This document shows, piece by piece, positions 7,975 through 16,120 of a stretch of DNA of 64,000 nt (positions are counted from its first letter, which is position 1; every line of letters starts with the position of its first letter). Under the pieces are notes generated by a model. The model was not told where the DNA came from. It was given only the letters and a program-made list of their open reading frames with translations, and made no database searches. Origin of the DNA: Chthonomonadaceae bacterium (GTDB lineage: Bacteria > Armatimonadota > Fimbriimonadia > Fimbriimonadales > Fimbriimonadaceae); assembly GCA_015709495.1 (NCBI GenBank), contig CP054189.1:1302001-1366000 (forward strand), in the 5' to 3' direction. Position numbers and translations under genes: made by a program.

Positions 7975-8425
7975 CCGGACTCGATCCCTTCTTTCTGCGT
8001 ATTCCGACTCGGAGCTGACCGGCTCGGAGATGATCCGAATCCAGGACCACTTGCGCTCTTGCCCGGCATGTCGTCGCGAACTCGAACAGATTCGAGAGAT
8101 CAAGGAGCACCTTGCAGTACCCTTGCCTATCGAGACGCCCTTGGGGCTGGAAGACCGCATCCTCCAGAACGTCCGCGCGTCCACCTCGCGAAGGCCCCTC
8201 TCACTCGGCCTGCGGTTTCGATTGGTGGGCACGGCAGCGGCGGCCGCATCGTTCGTATTCGCAATCTGGTTCTTGCCGTACGGATCGCAAGAGCGAACCG
8301 CAGAAGCGAACTTGGGCGAGGAAATGAAGTTTGAAGTAGCCAGAGATGAAGCCTACGTAGCCGGCGCCGATCCGCTCGGGGGTCGGCCGATGGTTCTACC
8401 GGTTTCGTACGGTGGCGGCCCCTAG
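7964..8425 (+). CDS. Zinc-binding anti-sigma factor, single-pass membrane protein
   Basis: A 153-residue protein with an N-terminal anti-sigma domain: a Cys at residue 3 and the ZAS motif H-x3-C-x2-C (H29, C33, C36). A linker follows, then one membrane helix (about residues 88-105) and an extracytoplasmic tail of about 48 residues. I chose GTG 7964 because GGAGG at 7951-7955 is well spaced; the in-frame ATG 7949 would lie upstream of that site. It should hold the sigma factor at the membrane until regulated proteolysis releases it, the RseA/RsiW role. The short periplasmic tail would be the partner for the RseB-like protein that follows 9 nt later. Confidence 0.88.
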   Translation: MLCSRTRSLLSAYSDSELTGSEMIRIQDHLRSCPACRRELEQIREIKEHLAVPLPIETPLGLEDRILQNVRASTSRRPLSLGLRFRLVGTAAAAASFVFAIWFLPYGSQERTAEANLGEEMKFEVARDEAYVAGADPLGGRPMVLPVSYGGGP

Positions 8426-8434
8426 GGTGATCCT

Positions 8435-9505
8435 ATGATCGGCTCCTTAGTTTCCAAACTGGCGTTTGGAGCCCTGATCGCGCTCGGAATCCTCGCCGCG
8501 CCCTTGGGAGCTCGATTCGACCTCGGCCCTGAAGACCTCTTGCTCCGCTATCTCGACAAGGGCCGGTACGTCACGTATTCCGCCATCGTCGAGCATCGCC
8601 GGGGGCCGGGCAGCCGCAACGTGATGCAGTTCAAGGTCGAGCAAGACTCCAAAGGCAGGATCAAGTACACGCTTCTCCAGCCGATTTCGATGCAGGGCAT
8701 GGTGAGCGTGGACGACGGCAAGACCTGGACCAATTATCACCCGGACGAAAACCGCCTGATGGTTCAGATGTCGCCCCGTGTCAAGCAGCAAGACCCTCAA
8801 GAGCGGATCAAGCTCGCCGCGCGCAACTACAGCTTCGAGCTAGTTCGCGATGTCGAGGTCGCCGGCCGGAAGGTGCTGGTGGTGGTAGCAAAACCGAAAT
8901 CGACCGACATGCCGATTCGCGAGTATTCGATCGACCCATTTCGCAACACGCTCCTCAAATTGGAGATCAAGCCCCCGAACGACGATGAGGTCGTGCTGAT
9001 GGACACCAAGTCGATCTCCTACCCCCGGTCGATCCCCTCCGAAACTTTCGAGATAACCGCTGCCGGCAACGTCCGAAAAATCACCTTGGACGACCCGAAG
9101 CCGCTCGAATCCGTTCGCAACCCCGAATCGCTGCTCGGTTTTCGCCCGGTGATTCCCAAGGCGCTCCCCGACGGTTTCGAATTGCTGTTTTCCGAAATCG
9201 CCGGCCCTGAGGAAAGGCAATTCCTCGCTGTTCGGATTACGGATGGGCTGGTGTTCTCCACCGTGATGCAGTCGAAGATGCGGACCGAGGTCCGCGAATC
9301 TCGCGGCGGGCGAGACCACCAGATGACCGCGTCCGGCGTGGCGATCTCCGTATCGGGAGATATCCCCGAGGCCGTTCGGAAACGCATTTTGGAAGCGTTC
9401 GTCAAAGCAAACGGTGGGCCCCTTGGTCCCACCTGGGAACGCCCCAGGTTCGCTTCATCGTTGTACGGAACATCGCCGCGCTTTGGATTCTGGAAGCTGA
9501 ACTGA
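8435..9505 (+). CDS. RseB/MucB-like periplasmic sigma-regulatory protein
   Basis: A 356-residue exported protein: a signal peptide (SKLAFGALIALGILAAPLG), an N-terminal LolA/RseB-like beta domain (RNVMQFKVEQDSKGR, then VSVDDGKTWTNY and REYSIDP), and a C-terminal domain from about residue 235 (LLGFRPVIPKALPDGFELL). The final segment resembles the MucB/RseB C-terminal domain. In RseB the two domains bind the anti-sigma tail and shield it from DegS, with lipid or LPS as the signal. The position directly behind an anti-sigma factor and before htrA supports that role. LolA itself is an alternative for the first domain alone. Confidence 0.8.
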   Translation: MIGSLVSKLAFGALIALGILAAPLGARFDLGPEDLLLRYLDKGRYVTYSAIVEHRRGPGSRNVMQFKVEQDSKGRIKYTLLQPISMQGMVSVDDGKTWTNYHPDENRLMVQMSPRVKQQDPQERIKLAARNYSFELVRDVEVAGRKVLVVVAKPKSTDMPIREYSIDPFRNTLLKLEIKPPNDDEVVLMDTKSISYPRSIPSETFEITAAGNVRKITLDDPKPLESVRNPESLLGFRPVIPKALPDGFELLFSEIAGPEERQFLAVRITDGLVFSTVMQSKMRTEVRESRGGRDHQMTASGVAISVSGDIPEAVRKRILEAFVKANGGPLGPTWERPRFASSLYGTSPRFGFWKLN

Positions 9506-9570
9506 ACTTCCGGCCAGCGTAAGGTGGAGTTTCACGCGGCGTATTCAAAGGTCTCAGGAGTCAAGAAGTC

Positions 9571-11124
9571 ATGAATGCGAGGAAAACCCGATCCGGGAAG
9601 TCTGCTTACGTCATGCTGTTGATCGGCGCCGTCATCGGCGCGGTCACCTTTGCCTCGATCCAATCGGGCAAGGTCATCAGCCCCGCCCAAGCCGAGAAGC
9701 CTGCCGTTGCGATGCCAGCGTCGAACCTCGAAGCGCCCAAGTTGGATATGCTCCGCTCCCTCGACGAAGCTTTTGCGAGCATCGTCGATTACGCTTCGAA
9801 GGCGGTCGTTCATATTCGAACGGGCGGCGACCGCAGCCAAGGGCTGACAAGCGCGATGGCGAGCGGCGAAGGCTCCGGCGTGATCTTTCGATCCGACGGA
9901 TACATCGTTACGAACGCTCACGTCGTCGATAGCTTCGATACCGTGACGGTGACCCTCAACGATGGGCGTTCGTTTCCGGGCAAGGTCATCAAGGCTGAGG
10001 ACATCGACATCGCCGTCGTGAAGATTCAAGCGTCCGACCTCCCGACTGTCCAGTTCGGCAATAGCGACGCGGTCCGTCCGGGCCAATTCGCGATCGCCGT
10101 GGGCTCGCCGTTCGGATTCGAAAACTCGACGACGATCGGCCATATCAGCGCCATCGGCCGTGAGAGCATCGTCCCTGACATGCGCCAAGGCTCTGCGAGG
10201 TTCTATCCCGACCTCATTCAGACCGACGCTTCGATCAACATGGGCAACTCCGGCGGCCCGCTCTTGAACGTCGACGGGCAGGTCGTCGGCATCAATACCG
10301 CGATCTACAGCGGCACCGGGGGAAGCGTGGGGATCGGCTTCGCTATCCCTTCGAATCAAGCGCGCATGATCGCCGACATGCTGATCGAGAAAGGCAAAGT
10401 CACGCGCGCTTACATCGGCGTTCGCCCCGTGAACCTCAAGGAGTTCCAGAAGAAAGAGCTTGGCGTCGAGGGCGGAGCGGTTGTGGATGAGATTCCCAAC
10501 GACGGTCCAGCGTCCAAAGCGGGCCTCAAGCAAGGCGATATCATCATCCAGATCGGATCGATGCCGATTCGCACGCAGCAAGACCTGCGGAACGCCATGC
10601 TCCGCTTTGAACCGAAAGCCGACGTGAAGGTCGAGTACATTCGGAACGGACAGCGCAAGTCGGCGCAGGTCGTGCTGGGTGACCCTCCGAAACTCGAGGC
10701 CAGCGTCGCACCCAATCGGAACCCCGACTTCGGGAGTCCGAATCAAGGCCTGCCCCCGAATATCGAGGAGTTCATGCGAGACTTCCAGCCGCCCCAAGGG
10801 GAGCGCGTACCGCCGTCGCAAGGAGACCGCCCTGTTCTTGGAGTCGGGATCGAAACTGTCGGTCCGACCCAGCGGACGCAGTACGGCATTCCCGAGTCGG
10901 TTTCAGGAGCGGTTGTGACGCAGGTCGCGCCGGGTTCGATGGCTGAGAGGCTGGGGCTCAAAGTGGGCGACGTGATTCGGGAGTTCGGCGGCAAGCCGAT
11001 CAAGGATGCGCCGTCGTTCGTGGCCGAGATGCAAAAGGTTCGGCCCGGAGACAAGAAGTCGATCAAGTTCGGCTCCTACAAGAACAACGCCGTCGCCGAG
11101 GTCACTCGAGACGTGCAGTTCTAA
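9571..11124 (+). CDS. htrA: HtrA/DegP-type serine endoprotease with two PDZ domains
   Basis: A 517-residue membrane-anchored or exported protease. A hydrophobic N-terminal segment (residues 13-30) precedes a trypsin-like domain with His117 (TNAHVVD), Asp146 (DIDIAVVK) and Ser227 (GNSGGP), the complete catalytic triad. PDZ1 spans about residues 280-375 and PDZ2 about 410-510, joined by a Pro/Asn-rich linker. It degrades or refolds damaged envelope proteins. RBS AGGAG lies about 10 nt before the ATG. It is the fourth gene of the sigma/anti-sigma/RseB/HtrA cluster and is separated by 65 nt that include a GAACTT hexamer, so it may also have its own stress promoter. Confidence 0.95.
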   Translation: MNARKTRSGKSAYVMLLIGAVIGAVTFASIQSGKVISPAQAEKPAVAMPASNLEAPKLDMLRSLDEAFASIVDYASKAVVHIRTGGDRSQGLTSAMASGEGSGVIFRSDGYIVTNAHVVDSFDTVTVTLNDGRSFPGKVIKAEDIDIAVVKIQASDLPTVQFGNSDAVRPGQFAIAVGSPFGFENSTTIGHISAIGRESIVPDMRQGSARFYPDLIQTDASINMGNSGGPLLNVDGQVVGINTAIYSGTGGSVGIGFAIPSNQARMIADMLIEKGKVTRAYIGVRPVNLKEFQKKELGVEGGAVVDEIPNDGPASKAGLKQGDIIIQIGSMPIRTQQDLRNAMLRFEPKADVKVEYIRNGQRKSAQVVLGDPPKLEASVAPNRNPDFGSPNQGLPPNIEEFMRDFQPPQGERVPPSQGDRPVLGVGIETVGPTQRTQYGIPESVSGAVVTQVAPGSMAERLGLKVGDVIREFGGKPIKDAPSFVAEMQKVRPGDKKSIKFGSYKNNAVAEVTRDVQF

Positions 11125-11222
11125 CGGGCGCAACCTCCCCATCGGAGCCTCGGGCCTCAGCGGTCCGGGGCTCCCTTGCTAGGTCTTGGTGTTCGGCCGA
11201 GCCGCAGACAGGCAAATCCGCG

Positions 11223-11228
11223 TAGAAT
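11223..11228 (+). promoter_or_regulatory. -10 element (TAGAAT) 7 nt before ATG of ribBA
   Basis: TAGAAT ends 7 nt before the ATG at 11236, the geometry of a leaderless promoter. No Shine-Dalgarno sequence and no FMN-riboswitch signature is visible in the 111-nt gap after htrA. Confidence 0.5.
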
Positions 11229-11235
11229 CAATCGC

Positions 11236-12435
11236 ATGGAATTCGCACCGATCGAATCCGCCATCGGGGACATCGCGTCCGGGAAGATGGTCATCGTGGT
11301 CGATGACCCCGACCGGGAGAACGAAGGCGACCTCATCATGGCCGGAGAGATGTGCACCCCCGGCGACATGAACTTCATGATCCGGATGGGGAGGGGGGTT
11401 CCGTTCATCCCGACGACGGGCGAGCGGCTCGCGGAGCTTCAGATCCCCATGATGACGAAGCAGAATACGGCTCGGCTCGGCACGGCGATGGCGGAGACCG
11501 TCGATGCGCTGCATGGCACAACCACCGGAGTCAGCGCCGAAGATCGTACGAAAACCGTCGCGGTGTTTTGCGACCCGGCCGCGCGGCCGACCGACTTAGC
11601 TCGGCCCGGACACATCATCCCCTTGCGCGCGGAGGTGGGCGGCGTCCTGAAGCGAGCGGGCCATACGGAGGCGGCCGTTGACCTTTGTCTTCTCGCCAGC
11701 CTTCAGCCTGTCGCCGTCGGGGTGGAGATTCTCGATGAAGACGGCACGATGATGCGTCTGCCCCGCCTGCTGGAGTTCGCCGAGGAACACGGCCTGAGAA
11801 TCATCACGATCGCCGACCTCATCGCCTATCGACGCCGCAAGGAGAAGCTCGTCAGCCGGGCAGCTGGGCCGATTCGGTTTCCCACGCAGTACGGAATGTT
11901 CGAGCTATTCGCGTTCGAGACGATTCTCGAGAATCAACCCTATGTCGCGATCGTAAAGGGCCAGATCGACGACGGCGAGCCGGTCCTCACTCGCGTACAT
12001 TCGAGTTGCCTGACGGGCGACCTCTTGGGCTCGCTGCGCTGCGATTGCGGCGATCAACTCGGCATGGCCCTCGCGGCCATCGAGGCCGAGGGGCGCGGAG
12101 TCGTCGTCTATATCCCTCAGGAGGGGCGGGGGATTGGGTTGATCAACAAGCTGAAGGCGTATGAACTCCAGGATCAAGGACTCGACACCGTCGAAGCCAA
12201 CCAGGCATTGGGCTTCAAGGCCGACCTGAGGGACTACGGCCTGGGCGCGCAAGTGCTCACCGATTTGGGGGTGCGGAAGCTGCGATTGATGACGAACAAC
12301 CCCGCCAAGGTCGCCGGGTTGACGGGTTATGGGTTGGAAATCGTGGAGCATGTCCCCCTGATCGCCGAAGAGAAGGACGCGCGCAAGATGTATTTCAAGA
12401 CCAAGCGCGAGAAACTGGGGCACAAGTTGCCCTAG
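11236..12435 (+). CDS. ribBA: Bifunctional 3,4-dihydroxy-2-butanone 4-phosphate synthase / GTP cyclohydrolase II
   Basis: A 399-residue fusion that makes both riboflavin precursors. The N-terminal RibB half (about residues 1-200) shows DDPDRENEGDLIMAGE, GTTTGVSAEDR, PGHIIPLRA and GHTEAAVDL. The C-terminal RibA half shows the zinc ligands in SSCLTGDLLGSLRCDCG, the catalytic IPQEGRGIGL, and TNNPAKVAGL. ATG 11236 is the start because the family N-terminus begins there and a -10 lies 7 nt upstream; an open extension to 11176 has no support. No other rib genes are nearby. Confidence 0.96.
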   Translation: MEFAPIESAIGDIASGKMVIVVDDPDRENEGDLIMAGEMCTPGDMNFMIRMGRGVPFIPTTGERLAELQIPMMTKQNTARLGTAMAETVDALHGTTTGVSAEDRTKTVAVFCDPAARPTDLARPGHIIPLRAEVGGVLKRAGHTEAAVDLCLLASLQPVAVGVEILDEDGTMMRLPRLLEFAEEHGLRIITIADLIAYRRRKEKLVSRAAGPIRFPTQYGMFELFAFETILENQPYVAIVKGQIDDGEPVLTRVHSSCLTGDLLGSLRCDCGDQLGMALAAIEAEGRGVVVYIPQEGRGIGLINKLKAYELQDQGLDTVEANQALGFKADLRDYGLGAQVLTDLGVRKLRLMTNNPAKVAGLTGYGLEIVEHVPLIAEEKDARKMYFKTKREKLGHKLP

Positions 12436-12464
12436 CGCGAGCCTTCGCGTTTCTGCAACACAAG

Positions 12465-12501
12465 AAAAAGGGCCCTCCCGCGCAAGCGCTGGGAGGGGAC
12501 C
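12465..12501 (-). terminator. Rho-independent terminator of the CHRD/PEP-CTERM gene
   Basis: Read on the minus strand, GGGAGGG and CCCTCCC pair with an inner GCGC/GCGC extension (12473-12497) and are followed by a CTTTTTCTT run. It lies 25 nt after the stop of the minus-strand gene. On the plus strand there is no T run, so it serves mainly the minus gene. Confidence 0.8.
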
Positions 12502-12525
12502 TCTGCTGTTGGCCACAAGACCGAA

Positions 12526-13035
12526 CTATTTTCGTCGACGACGCGCGGCAATGCCGGCGCCGAGCAACAACGCAACCATCGTTCCGGGCTCAGGAACGGG
12601 CACGGGGTGCAGTTGGCCGCGGATCTCTCCGCCGGGGAACACCGACGAGTGGATGTTCACGTACCAAAGACCTCCGAGGAATGCGGCCTCGTGGGTTGGC
12701 GTCAGCACGAACACATCAGCGCTCGAATAGGATGTCGACCCGGTCGCGCCCGAAAGCGGAAACACGACTCCGGCCGAGACGCCGGGCACAGCGGGGCCGT
12801 GGATGTGGGCGGCAGTCACGGGTCCAAGGAGCCCGGAGGCCGATGTGCCGATCGAGAGCGTCATGGTAGACGAATCATAGGTTCCAAACGCCGTGCCCGT
12901 GCCGGGTGAGGCGTTGGGCGGAACCTCTTGCAACCCGTCAATCGGGTCGCTGAAGGTGTACAGTACGGCTTGGGTAGATCCAACAAAGAACGCAGTGCCG
13001 AAGAGGAGTCCAATATGCTTGTACAAGGATTTCAT
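12526..13035 (-). CDS. CHRD-domain PEP-CTERM protein
   Basis: A 169-residue exported protein: signal peptide to about residue 23 (FGTAFFVGSTQA), a CHRD domain (GLQEVPPNASPGTGTAFGTY; TAAHIHGPAVPG; NIHSSVFPGGEIRGQL), and a C-terminal sorting tail VPVPEPGTMVALLL with a hydrophobic helix and final RRRRK. PEP-CTERM tails are cut by exosortases and the protein is released to the surface or matrix. RBS AGGAGG is 8 nt before ATG 13035. It is monocistronic, with its own terminator. No exosortase gene is in the window. Confidence 0.92.
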   Translation of the reverse strand: MKSLYKHIGLLFGTAFFVGSTQAVLYTFSDPIDGLQEVPPNASPGTGTAFGTYDSSTMTLSIGTSASGLLGPVTAAHIHGPAVPGVSAGVVFPLSGATGSTSYSSADVFVLTPTHEAAFLGGLWYVNIHSSVFPGGEIRGQLHPVPVPEPGTMVALLLGAGIAARRRRK

Positions 13036-13095
13036 GATGATCCCTCCTTAACCTCTCTGAGGGCATCCCTCGTCGAGAGGCGTATGTCAGATTTT

Positions 13096-13101
13096 ATTAT
13101 A
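13096..13101 (-). promoter_or_regulatory. -10 element (TATAAT) of the CHRD/PEP-CTERM gene
   Basis: On the minus strand TATAAT lies in an AT-rich patch 60 nt before the ATG at 13035, leaving a leader of about 55 nt with a strong RBS. No good -35 was seen. The plus-strand BamE-like gene diverges from the same 134-nt gap. Confidence 0.45.
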
Positions 13102-13169
13102 TACAGAGTTTTCCAGTATGAGAAGAAATCGACGAGGAGAGCGGGGATTCCCTGGGGGCTAGTGAGGCT

Positions 13170-13541
13170 GTGGCGACCTCAAAACCGAACCTGACCTGGT
13201 ACGATTACCTGTTTATGATCGGGGGGCCGGTGGCCTTCGTGCTGGTCGCCGTGATTGGAGTCCTTTGGATTTTGGGGCCCGCCCTCGAAACCCATCCGGT
13301 GGATCAGGTGGAGCGCGGCGAGGTGGTCTCCGGGATGAGCAAGGAGCAGGTTCGTTCCCGTTTGGGCGTTCCCGATGCGATCTCGCTCGAAGGGGCCGGA
13401 AACGAGGTCTGGAGATACTCCAAACCCGCAGCGGAGATGTTCGTGATGAAGGACGCGCGGATTACTTTCAGCCCGTCCGGCCGCGTATCGGCGGTGAGCA
13501 TCGAGGAGTTTCGTCCCCCTCCCGACGAGCCCAGTCCCTAA
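13170..13541 (+). CDS. Membrane-anchored BamE/SmpA-like small protein
   Basis: A 123-residue protein starting at GTG 13170. One membrane helix (about residues 14-36) is followed by a fold resembling the BamE/SmpA/OmlA domain: ERGEVVSGMSKEQVRSRLG, PDAISLEGAGNEVWRY, ARITFSPSGRVSAVSI. The M(S/T)-x-x-Q-V-x-x-x-LG-x-P pattern is typical of that family, whose members help outer-membrane assembly or act as inhibitor-like modules. The role here is not known. It converges with the sugar nucleotidyltransferase gene, with a 3-nt gap between stop codons. Confidence 0.65.
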   Translation: MATSKPNLTWYDYLFMIGGPVAFVLVAVIGVLWILGPALETHPVDQVERGEVVSGMSKEQVRSRLGVPDAISLEGAGNEVWRYSKPAAEMFVMKDARITFSPSGRVSAVSIEEFRPPPDEPSP

Positions 13542-13544
13542 AGT

Positions 13545-16055
13545 CTATTGGGGGACAAGGCCTTCAATTCGCCTGACATACTCGCCCACGAGCGAATCGC
13601 TCGCGTCTTGGTCTTGGGTCTCGGCGTACACGTGAACGTAGGGCTCGAGCGCGTCGGGGATCACCAAGACCCATGAATCGGCGTCGAAGATCTTGATTCC
13701 GTCCACGGTCTCGACCTTGTTGGACTCCTGCGAGTCCTCTGCCATGCGGCGCATCACAAGGCCCTTCACTTCCCACGGACAGGCGACGCGCGAATACGCC
13801 ATTCGGAACTGCGGCAGGCCGGTGGCGACGTCGGCCAGGCTCACCCTGAGTTCCTGGAGCATGGCGATGAGCTTGGCGAAAGCGAACATCGCATCGAATC
13901 CGGGGTGCAGGTCGGGGAATGCGAAGCCTCCTTGATCGTCGCCCGCCATCGTAACTCCCGCGTCGAGGGCGTCGTTCATCAGCGACCGGACGTCCGCCTT
14001 TGTTCGGATGATGTGCGCGCCGCGCGACTTCAGGTCGGACTCCATCCGAGTGGGCGCGGTGACGCTGATCGCGAAGGTCGGCTCGCTTTCCGATTGGGCC
14101 ACGAGCGTCGTCATCGCGGCGAGGAGGTTGGTCCCGGAGTGGGCGTTGCCCTGCGAGTCCACCACGGCCATTCTCTCCCCCTCCTGGAAGAAGAGGACTC
14201 CGAGGTCGTAATGCAGCTTGGCAACGATCTGCTTGAGGTTTTCAGTGTGCGCCTCAATCTCCTCGGGCGTTCGGGGCGCGAGCTTGGAGTCGTTAGCGCC
14301 GTTCAAGCTGATGGTTTCAATCCCGAGCTTGGACATCATCCCTGGAAAGAGGGCCGCCAACGGGGTGTGGCCGTAATCGCAGACGACACGCAGCTTGCTC
14401 TCGGTTTCGGGGGGTTGCAAAACCTCGAAGAAGTCGTGTTCGTAGCGTTCGATCGCCCTCGCTGCGTAGGTGATGCTGCCTAGATTGTCCGGGTCGGTTC
14501 GGTGAAAGTCCTCCCGGAAGAACGTGTTCTCGACCTTTCGTTCGAGGGACCGAGGAAGGTAGGTGCCGTGGCTGTCGAACATCTCGACGAGCGTGACTCG
14601 ACTGTTCGTAGGCAGTTTCCTGACATTGACGGCTCCGGCTGCGCCGATGCTCCTCACGAAGTGCCGAACGATGGGCACGGCCGTGCTCCTCATGTCGATC
14701 ACGTCGCACCCGACTCCCAGCAGGGCTGCCGCGATCGCCCTCTTGATCATGCGCGAGCTTCGGGTGCTGTCTCGGCTAGTGACCACGCGGTGAGGGGGCG
14801 GCAGGCACGAACCGAATGCCGCTCCGAGCCGGCAAGCGAAGTCGGGCGTGATCTCGATATTGCTGAGGCCGGCAACGCCCAAATCCCGAAACAGGTTGCC
14901 CCGCCACCGGTTTCCCCAAATCAAGCTCATCGTAACCGTCGAGCCGCGCTCGATGATCTTGTCGGGCCAGAGCTTCACGCGAGGGCGGATTTTCGATCCG
15001 ACATCGATCAAACACCGATCGCCGATCACTGCGTCTTCTTGAACTTGGACGTCCATCTTGAGGGTGACGCGCGAACCGACGATAGCCGAGCTGACGTGAG
15101 CGTTCGCGCCGACATACGCGCTGTCCCAAAGCACGGACCTCTCGATGCGAGCCCCAACTTCGATCAGAGCGTTGTCGCCGACGACGGTGTAGGGGCCGAC
15201 CTGCGCGCCGCTCTTGACCTTGCAGTGGTTGCCCAAACAAAGAGGAGGAAACAGGGTGGCGCCCGGTTCGACCTCACAACCCGTACCCATGTAGACTCCG
15301 GGCGAGTGTTCCGTGCCCGGAATCGGAAGGTCCACCGACCCAGAGAGAAGGTGGTGCTGGGCCTCGCGGTATTGGGTGAGCGTGCCTACGTCGGCCCAGT
15401 AACCGTCCATCACATACCCATAAATCGGCTTGCCCTCTCGGAGCAAAGCCGGGAAGATGTCTCCGCTCCAGTCGTAGTTTTGATTGGGCTGCATGAGGTT
15501 CAGCACTTCGGGTTCTATGATGTAGATGCCGGTGTTGACGGTGTCGCTGATTACCTCCGACCAGGAGGGCTTTTCGAGAAACCGCTGGACTCGCCCGTCG
15601 GGGTCGGTGACCACCACGCCGAACTCGAGCGGATTTTCGACTCGGCTGAGCACCAACGTGACCACCGCGCCCTTGGAGCGGTGAAACTCGATCGCGCTCG
15701 AAAGGTCGCAGTCCGTGAGAGAGTCCCCTGAGATGATCAGGAACGGCGCGCCCCTCAGTTCGTCCTCGGCTTTCTTCACGCTGCCGGCCGTTCCGAGCGG
15801 GGTGTCTTCGACGCTGTAAGAGATCGAACAGTCGAACTCAGAGCCGTCGCCGAAGTAGCCCTGGATCTCGTCGGCCAGATAATGAACCGTAGCGGTCACG
15901 TCGCGAATCCCGTGCCTCACTAGGAGGCCCAGAATCTGCTCCATGATGGGCCGATTGCAGACGGGGACGAGGGGCTTGGGGCGTGAGGACGTGATGGGCC
16001 GAAGCCTCGACCCTTCGCCGCCTGCCATCACGACCGCTTTGGTGACCTTTGCCAT
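13545..16055 (-). CDS. Sugar-1-phosphate nucleotidyltransferase fused to degenerate phosphomannomutase domain
   Basis: 836 residues. Residues 1-235 form a nucleotidyltransferase with VVMAGGEGSRLRP (8-20), the substrate Lys in RPKPLVP, SGDSL and FLEKP. Residues 250-380 form a left-handed beta-helix of hexapeptide repeats. Residues 390-836 are phosphohexomutase-like, but the key loops are changed. NVRKLPTNS (477-485) replaces TASHNP with the phosphoserine, LFFQEGERM (621-629) replaces the metal loop DGDxDR, and IPDALEP replaces the RPSGTEP phosphate site. The first half probably makes GDP-mannose or a related NDP-sugar for surface glycans, and the second half is probably non-catalytic or has another role. 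A TATAAT lies 30 nt upstream, and GGGAAAGG serves as RBS. Confidence 0.88.
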   Translation of the reverse strand: MAKVTKAVVMAGGEGSRLRPITSSRPKPLVPVCNRPIMEQILGLLVRHGIRDVTATVHYLADEIQGYFGDGSEFDCSISYSVEDTPLGTAGSVKKAEDELRGAPFLIISGDSLTDCDLSSAIEFHRSKGAVVTLVLSRVENPLEFGVVVTDPDGRVQRFLEKPSWSEVISDTVNTGIYIIEPEVLNLMQPNQNYDWSGDIFPALLREGKPIYGYVMDGYWADVGTLTQYREAQHHLLSGSVDLPIPGTEHSPGVYMGTGCEVEPGATLFPPLCLGNHCKVKSGAQVGPYTVVGDNALIEVGARIERSVLWDSAYVGANAHVSSAIVGSRVTLKMDVQVQEDAVIGDRCLIDVGSKIRPRVKLWPDKIIERGSTVTMSLIWGNRWRGNLFRDLGVAGLSNIEITPDFACRLGAAFGSCLPPPHRVVTSRDSTRSSRMIKRAIAAALLGVGCDVIDMRSTAVPIVRHFVRSIGAAGAVNVRKLPTNSRVTLVEMFDSHGTYLPRSLERKVENTFFREDFHRTDPDNLGSITYAARAIERYEHDFFEVLQPPETESKLRVVCDYGHTPLAALFPGMMSKLGIETISLNGANDSKLAPRTPEEIEAHTENLKQIVAKLHYDLGVLFFQEGERMAVVDSQGNAHSGTNLLAAMTTLVAQSESEPTFAISVTAPTRMESDLKSRGAHIIRTKADVRSLMNDALDAGVTMAGDDQGGFAFPDLHPGFDAMFAFAKLIAMLQELRVSLADVATGLPQFRMAYSRVACPWEVKGLVMRRMAEDSQESNKVETVDGIKIFDADSWVLVIPDALEPYVHVYAETQDQDASDSLVGEYVRRIEGLVPQ

Positions 16056-16120
16056 TGCGCCTTTCCCAAGAAGCTGCTTCGATTATAAGGGAGCGGGGAG
16101 CCTTGCTGCGAGCCGTGACC

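Noticed and set aside
11125..11235. FMN riboswitch in front of ribBA
   Set aside because: The gap is only 111 nt, has no conserved FMN-aptamer segments, and the promoter lies 7 nt from the start codon.
12465..12501. Terminator for ribBA on the plus strand
   Set aside because: The hairpin is present but is followed by CTCTGCTG on the plus strand rather than T residues; the T run exists only for the minus-strand gene.
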